Shown here in pieces: positions 5,589 through 8,021 of a DNA stretch of 8,021 nt. A program made the translations under genes and the position numbers. The stretch lies in the NCBI GenBank assembly GCA_034660015.1, contig JAYEII010000086.1, positions 1 to 8,021 of the forward strand, read 5' to 3'. This DNA comes from QEXZ01 sp034660015. GTDB lineage: Archaea; Halobacteriota; Syntropharchaeia; Alkanophagales; Methanospirareceae. The notes under the pieces are model-generated. The model did no database searches. It was not told where the DNA came from and saw nothing but the letters and a program-made list of their open reading frames with translations. Position 1 is the stretch's first letter, and each line of letters starts with the position of its first letter.

Positions 5589-6896
5589 TTAGTAAAGTTA
5601 AGGGGTCTGGTTTACGGTATGGAGGGACTTCCAGTAACAACTCAGGACTCTCGCCCTTGACGATTTTTTTCAACAATAAGCCTAAAAGAATATAGAGCAC
5701 TAACAAGGTGCAATAGACGATGATTATCCATTTCATCCCATATCTACCCAAAATTCCAAATATCATTGCAGATTGCGCCATACAAGGAACCGCTATTGCC
5801 ATGAGCGTTGCAGCTATGAACCGCTGCTTTTCCGTTTCCATTATGCGCGTTGCTAACGCACCTGGAACGTTGCAACCAAAGCCTAATATCGTTGGCACGA
5901 TCGCCGAGCCGTGCAATCCTAATTTGTGCAAACCTGTATCTACGAGAACGGCGAGTCGTGGCAAATATCCCACATCTTCGAGCAGACTGAGCATGAAATA
6001 AAATGTGATTACAAATGGCAGAACCATGTCGAAAGGGACGTATAATCCAGTCGTTAGAAGCCCGAAAGATTGCATGAAATCCAGAGATTCAACGGTGGAT
6101 TTTCCTATCAATATATCGTGTAGCAGCCCTTCAGGCGAGAATGAATTTACCGCACCTACAATCCACGGTCCATAGTAATTATAGAAAATTGGGTCCATCA
6201 GATGTTCAATTATCCAATTGCCTATCACGATTATGAATAGAAACGTCAGGAGTATCGTGAGTATCGCAATGGGGATGCCAGTTACTGGCTTCACCGTGGT
6301 ATCCGCTATACGCTCCCAGATGGTGTGATGGCGGTGATGCACTACCTGAACTTCCTTGATGATTTCTCCTATTTTCAACCACCTTTCCCCTTCAGACATC
6401 GGCTCGATGGTTTTGGATGGCTTTGCATCACCCACCTTAGATGCGAGTTCCTTTATTCCCTCCCCGGTTATTGCACAAGTTGGAACAACAGGCACATCAA
6501 GCAACTTTTCCAATTTTTCCACGTCTATATCAATGCCAAGGTGCTTTGTCTCATCCCATAAGTTCAAAGCAACGATAGTGGGCTTTTTCCTACCTATGAT
6601 TTCCAGTGTCAAGTAAAGATTCCGTTCCAGATGCGTTGCATCCACGACATCTATTACTATATCCCCTTCTTGAAGCATGTACAGAGCCACTTCTTCGGCT
6701 TTTGAAGTTGGTTCTAAGGAATAAGTACCGGGAACGTCAATTAACTCGAACTTTTCTCCTCCAATGCGCGTATTTCCCTTTGTAAAATCAACTGTCGTCC
6801 CGGGATAATTCGACGAAATCACGTTCACACCAGTCAGGCGGGAAAAAACAACACTCTTACCAACGTTTGGGCAGCCCATTAACGATACTTTTTCAT
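5551..6896 (-). CDS. feoB: FeoB, GTPase and N-terminal membrane part (second system, frame-broken)
   Basis: The second FeoB paralogue. Residues counted from ATG 6879: G1 G-C-PNVGKS (2-9), G2 PGTT (26-29), G3 DVPG (48-51), G4 NLWD (106-109), G5 near ITGEG (137-141). A linker with HHRHH (181-185) is followed by membrane helices with EDVGYLPR (301-308), the gate GCNVPG (335-340) and VPCMAQ (364-369). It then reads out of frame to a TGA at 5551. At the N-terminus, ATG 6896 overlaps the FeoA stop (ATGA) but enters an early stop. Adding one A to the A5 run at 6889-6893 gives MKKVSLMG, just as the first FeoB begins MKILLMG. The intact gene would encode about 573 residues. As written the ORF begins at 6879, cutting off the first strand of the G domain. 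The breaks may be sequencing errors, real decay, or slippage. It differs enough from the first FeoB to be an old paralogue and could have another metal preference. Confidence 0.88.
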
Positions 6897-7156
6897 ATTT
6901 TTTGGATTAAAATGCGTCGTACCATACCTCTCCCAATTGCTATCTGCGTTCCTTCAACGTCTATGACGAAAGGTCCTCTCGCAGGTTGCGCCGCTATTAC
7001 TGTAACGATTTTTCCTTCCATGAGTCCCATAGTCCTGAGATGACGTTGTATCCCAGCGCCATGTCCTAACGAAATGATTTTCGCCCGTTCACCTGGGAAC
7101 AGCGTTGTGAGGGGAACCGCTTTTCTATCCGGTTTCATATCGCTTAATAGCTCCAT
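6893..7156 (-). CDS. feoA: FeoA-family protein of the second feo operon
   Basis: An 87-residue FeoA protein with a short N-terminal extension (MELLSDMKPDRKAVPL), then the domain: LTTLFPGERAKI, the central LRTMGLMEGKIV turn, the AQPARGPFVIDV strand, and the typical ending AIGRGMVRRILIQ. It is the closest to standard FeoA of all copies here. The start at 7156 is preferred because it fits the duplicated gene at 4991 and the position expected from the TATA-like box at 7175-7183; a start at 7171 would add MGNKK. Its TGA overlaps the ATG at 6896 that probably starts the second feoB, so the two are translationally coupled and the proteins likely act together. Confidence 0.9.
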   Translation of the reverse strand: MELLSDMKPDRKAVPLTTLFPGERAKIISLGHGAGIQRHLRTMGLMEGKIVTVIAAQPARGPFVIDVEGTQIAIGRGMVRRILIQKI

Positions 7157-7248
7157 TTTTTTATTTCCCATCTCTATTTAAAAGTTAGGAATACAAAAAC
7201 CTGCCCTAAAAAGATTCGGTTTTGCTAAAAAAGCCAAAAAAAGTTAGG
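7140..7248 (-). promoter_or_regulatory. Promoter/operator region of the second feo operon (copy B)
   Basis: A strong archaeal TATA-like box, TTTTAAATA (7175-7183), lies 20-27 bases upstream of the chosen feoA start, so the transcript may be nearly leaderless. A second, weaker element TTTTTGTATT (7190-7199) is bracketed by TTAGG/CCTAA half-sites (7185-7189 and 7205-7209, 15-base spacer). A further pair at 7234-7248 is CCAAA-N5-TTAGG, with one arm degenerate compared with copy A. Binding by an iron-responsive repressor of the DtxR type is inferred, not shown. Confidence 0.6.
7140..7248 (-). repeat. Duplicated upstream region, copy B
   Basis: Same-orientation partner of 4975-5084. Among the most conserved words on the minus strand are AGCAAAACCGAA, CTTTTTAGGGCA, ATTCCTAACTTT and AATAAAAAAATG. 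The first lies upstream of any TATA-like box, so it is probably a protein-binding sequence rather than coding similarity. Confidence 0.8.
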
Positions 7249-7263
7249 ATTTAAGCTGTGCCC

Positions 7264-7995
7264 CTATGCCCTTTCCCCATTGGCCTTCGCAGCGAAATTC
7301 ACCAATCCTCGCTTAAGCGCACTCACGCCGGAACTACGAAGGAAATAGCATGGTTTATCACGCATTTTACATGCCCTTTTAACGAGCAGGCACGCATTGT
7401 GGCTGTTTATGTCTATCGGGCAGAACACCACATCGTTCTTGTCCACAATACCTTCTATCGCTTTTTTACCGCCTTCACAGTGCCCACAGTGGTAACAGAA
7501 GGGGCAGCCAAAAGATTCTACCATTTGTTTGTAGCACGACTCAAGCGACTCCACACCCCCTATATACGCCACCCTCCTATCCCTAAGCTGAGGCAACTCG
7601 TCGGGACTACCACCATCCACCCCTGCCATTGCCATTGTCATTTTCATTCCCTCTCGCATATTGACAACGTTGAAATTGGAAGACGAAATCTTGACTAACG
7701 CTGCGTTTTCTCGGTTCAGCCTCTTTCGTTCTTCCCTTAAAAACGCCTGTTCCTTTTTCATCGAATTGACTTGCTCAAGCATTGATTCGCCGCCCGCTTC
7801 ATCTATTTCACGCCGTAATCTGCCATTTAATCGCCTCTGCTCTTCCAATTCATGAATAATCCTGTTTTTATCCTCTCTGAGTGCTTCTCGCTCAGAAATC
7901 AGTTCATCCCTCTTCTGCTCCAACCGTTTATAATTACGCTGAAGCCGGTCATTTGTTTCTAACGCCGTTCTTAGCTCGTTCATTACGTTTTCCAC
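7264..7995 (-). CDS. Coiled-coil protein with C-terminal DUF2325 domain
   Basis: A 243-residue protein. Residues 1-100 are rich in Glu, Arg, Lys and Leu with heptad-like spacing and form a long coiled coil. Residues 141-231 match DUF2325: RVAYIGG, then FCPIDINSHNACLLVKRACK, then CYFLRSSG. DUF2325 proteins have no settled function. An unusual feature is the CxxCxxCxxC run at C164, C167, C170 and C173, with additional cysteines at 192, 202, 209 and 216; such clustering suggests an Fe-S cluster or zinc site. The GTG at 7995 follows GGTGG, but the frame stays open to the right edge, so the N-terminus may lie outside the window. It ends about 107 bases before the second feo operon, which has its own promoter region, so a functional link to iron uptake is suggested only by closeness and cysteine content. 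Confidence 0.78.
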   Translation of the reverse strand: MENVMNELRTALETNDRLQRNYKRLEQKRDELISEREALREDKNRIIHELEEQRRLNGRLRREIDEAGGESMLEQVNSMKKEQAFLREERKRLNRENAALVKISSSNFNVVNMREGMKMTMAMAGVDGGSPDELPQLRDRRVAYIGGVESLESCYKQMVESFGCPFCYHCGHCEGGKKAIEGIVDKNDVVFCPIDINSHNACLLVKRACKMRDKPCYFLRSSGVSALKRGLVNFAAKANGERA

Positions 7996-8021
7996 TTTGC
8001 CACCGGGCAGCTTACGGGAAA

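Noticed and set aside
5584..5590. Programmed -1 ribosomal frameshift at the A7 run of the second feoB
   Set aside because: A -1 slip leads to the third frame, which soon reaches a stop. The continuing FeoB frame needs a +1 shift, so the standard -1 slippery-site model does not fit.
5125..5592. 155-residue plus-strand open frame
   Set aside because: It lies opposite the C-terminal part of the second feoB, which has clear FeoB homology; the plus-strand product has no recognisable domain and is a shadow.
7258..7698. 146-residue plus-strand open frame
   Set aside because: It is antisense to the DUF2325 gene, whose protein has a recognisable domain and coiled coil.
1..8021. CRISPR arrays, tRNA or rRNA genes, insertion sequences
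   Set aside because: No regularly spaced repeats, cloverleaf-like sequence, rRNA-like sequence or transposase was seen on either strand.

Overview
The window is a ferrous-iron transport (Feo) locus, with every supported gene on the minus strand, so transcription runs from high to low coordinates. It looks archaeal. The two likely promoters carry A/T-rich TATA-like boxes, the genes are tightly packed with purine-rich ribosome binding sites, and the FeoB sequences carry variant gate motifs. An FmdE-family protein fits a methanogen- or ANME-like euryarchaeon, but the exact lineage is inference and cannot be fixed from this sequence.

Region by region, in transcription order: (1) 7264-7995, a coiled-coil protein with a C-terminal DUF2325 domain, possibly running off the right edge. 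(2) 7140-7248, a promoter/operator region. (3) A compact feo operon: a single FeoA (6893-7156) and a second FeoB (5175-6896) whose reading frame is broken twice, at an A5 run near the start and an A7 run in the membrane domain. (4) 4975-5084, a near-copy of the first promoter region. (5) A large feo operon: a protein of three tandem FeoA domains (4284-4991), two single-domain FeoA proteins (3975-4214 and 3743-3964), a FeoB GTPase part (3138-3716), a FeoB membrane part in another frame (1901-3181), a four-helix membrane protein (1454-1900), an exported and membrane-anchored FmdE-like protein (621-1457), and after a gap with a stem-loop and T tracts, a FeoC-like winged-helix protein with a cysteine cluster (222-521). 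(6) 1-221, no gene seen, but its left end partly resembles the two promoter regions.

How the genes may work together: FeoB is the GTP-dependent inner-membrane Fe(II) permease, FeoA is its small SH3-like cytosolic partner, and FeoC is a small winged-helix protein with an Fe-S-type cysteine motif. The window encodes two FeoB systems and six FeoA domains. The unusual part is the pair following FeoB in the large operon, a four-helix membrane protein translationally coupled to an extracytoplasmic FmdE-like protein. By operon logic this could be an outward-facing iron-handling accessory module. All three frame breaks in the feoB genes can be repaired by one-base changes in homopolymer runs (G5, A7, A5). 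They may therefore be sequence errors, and should be checked before any claim of split or decayed genes.
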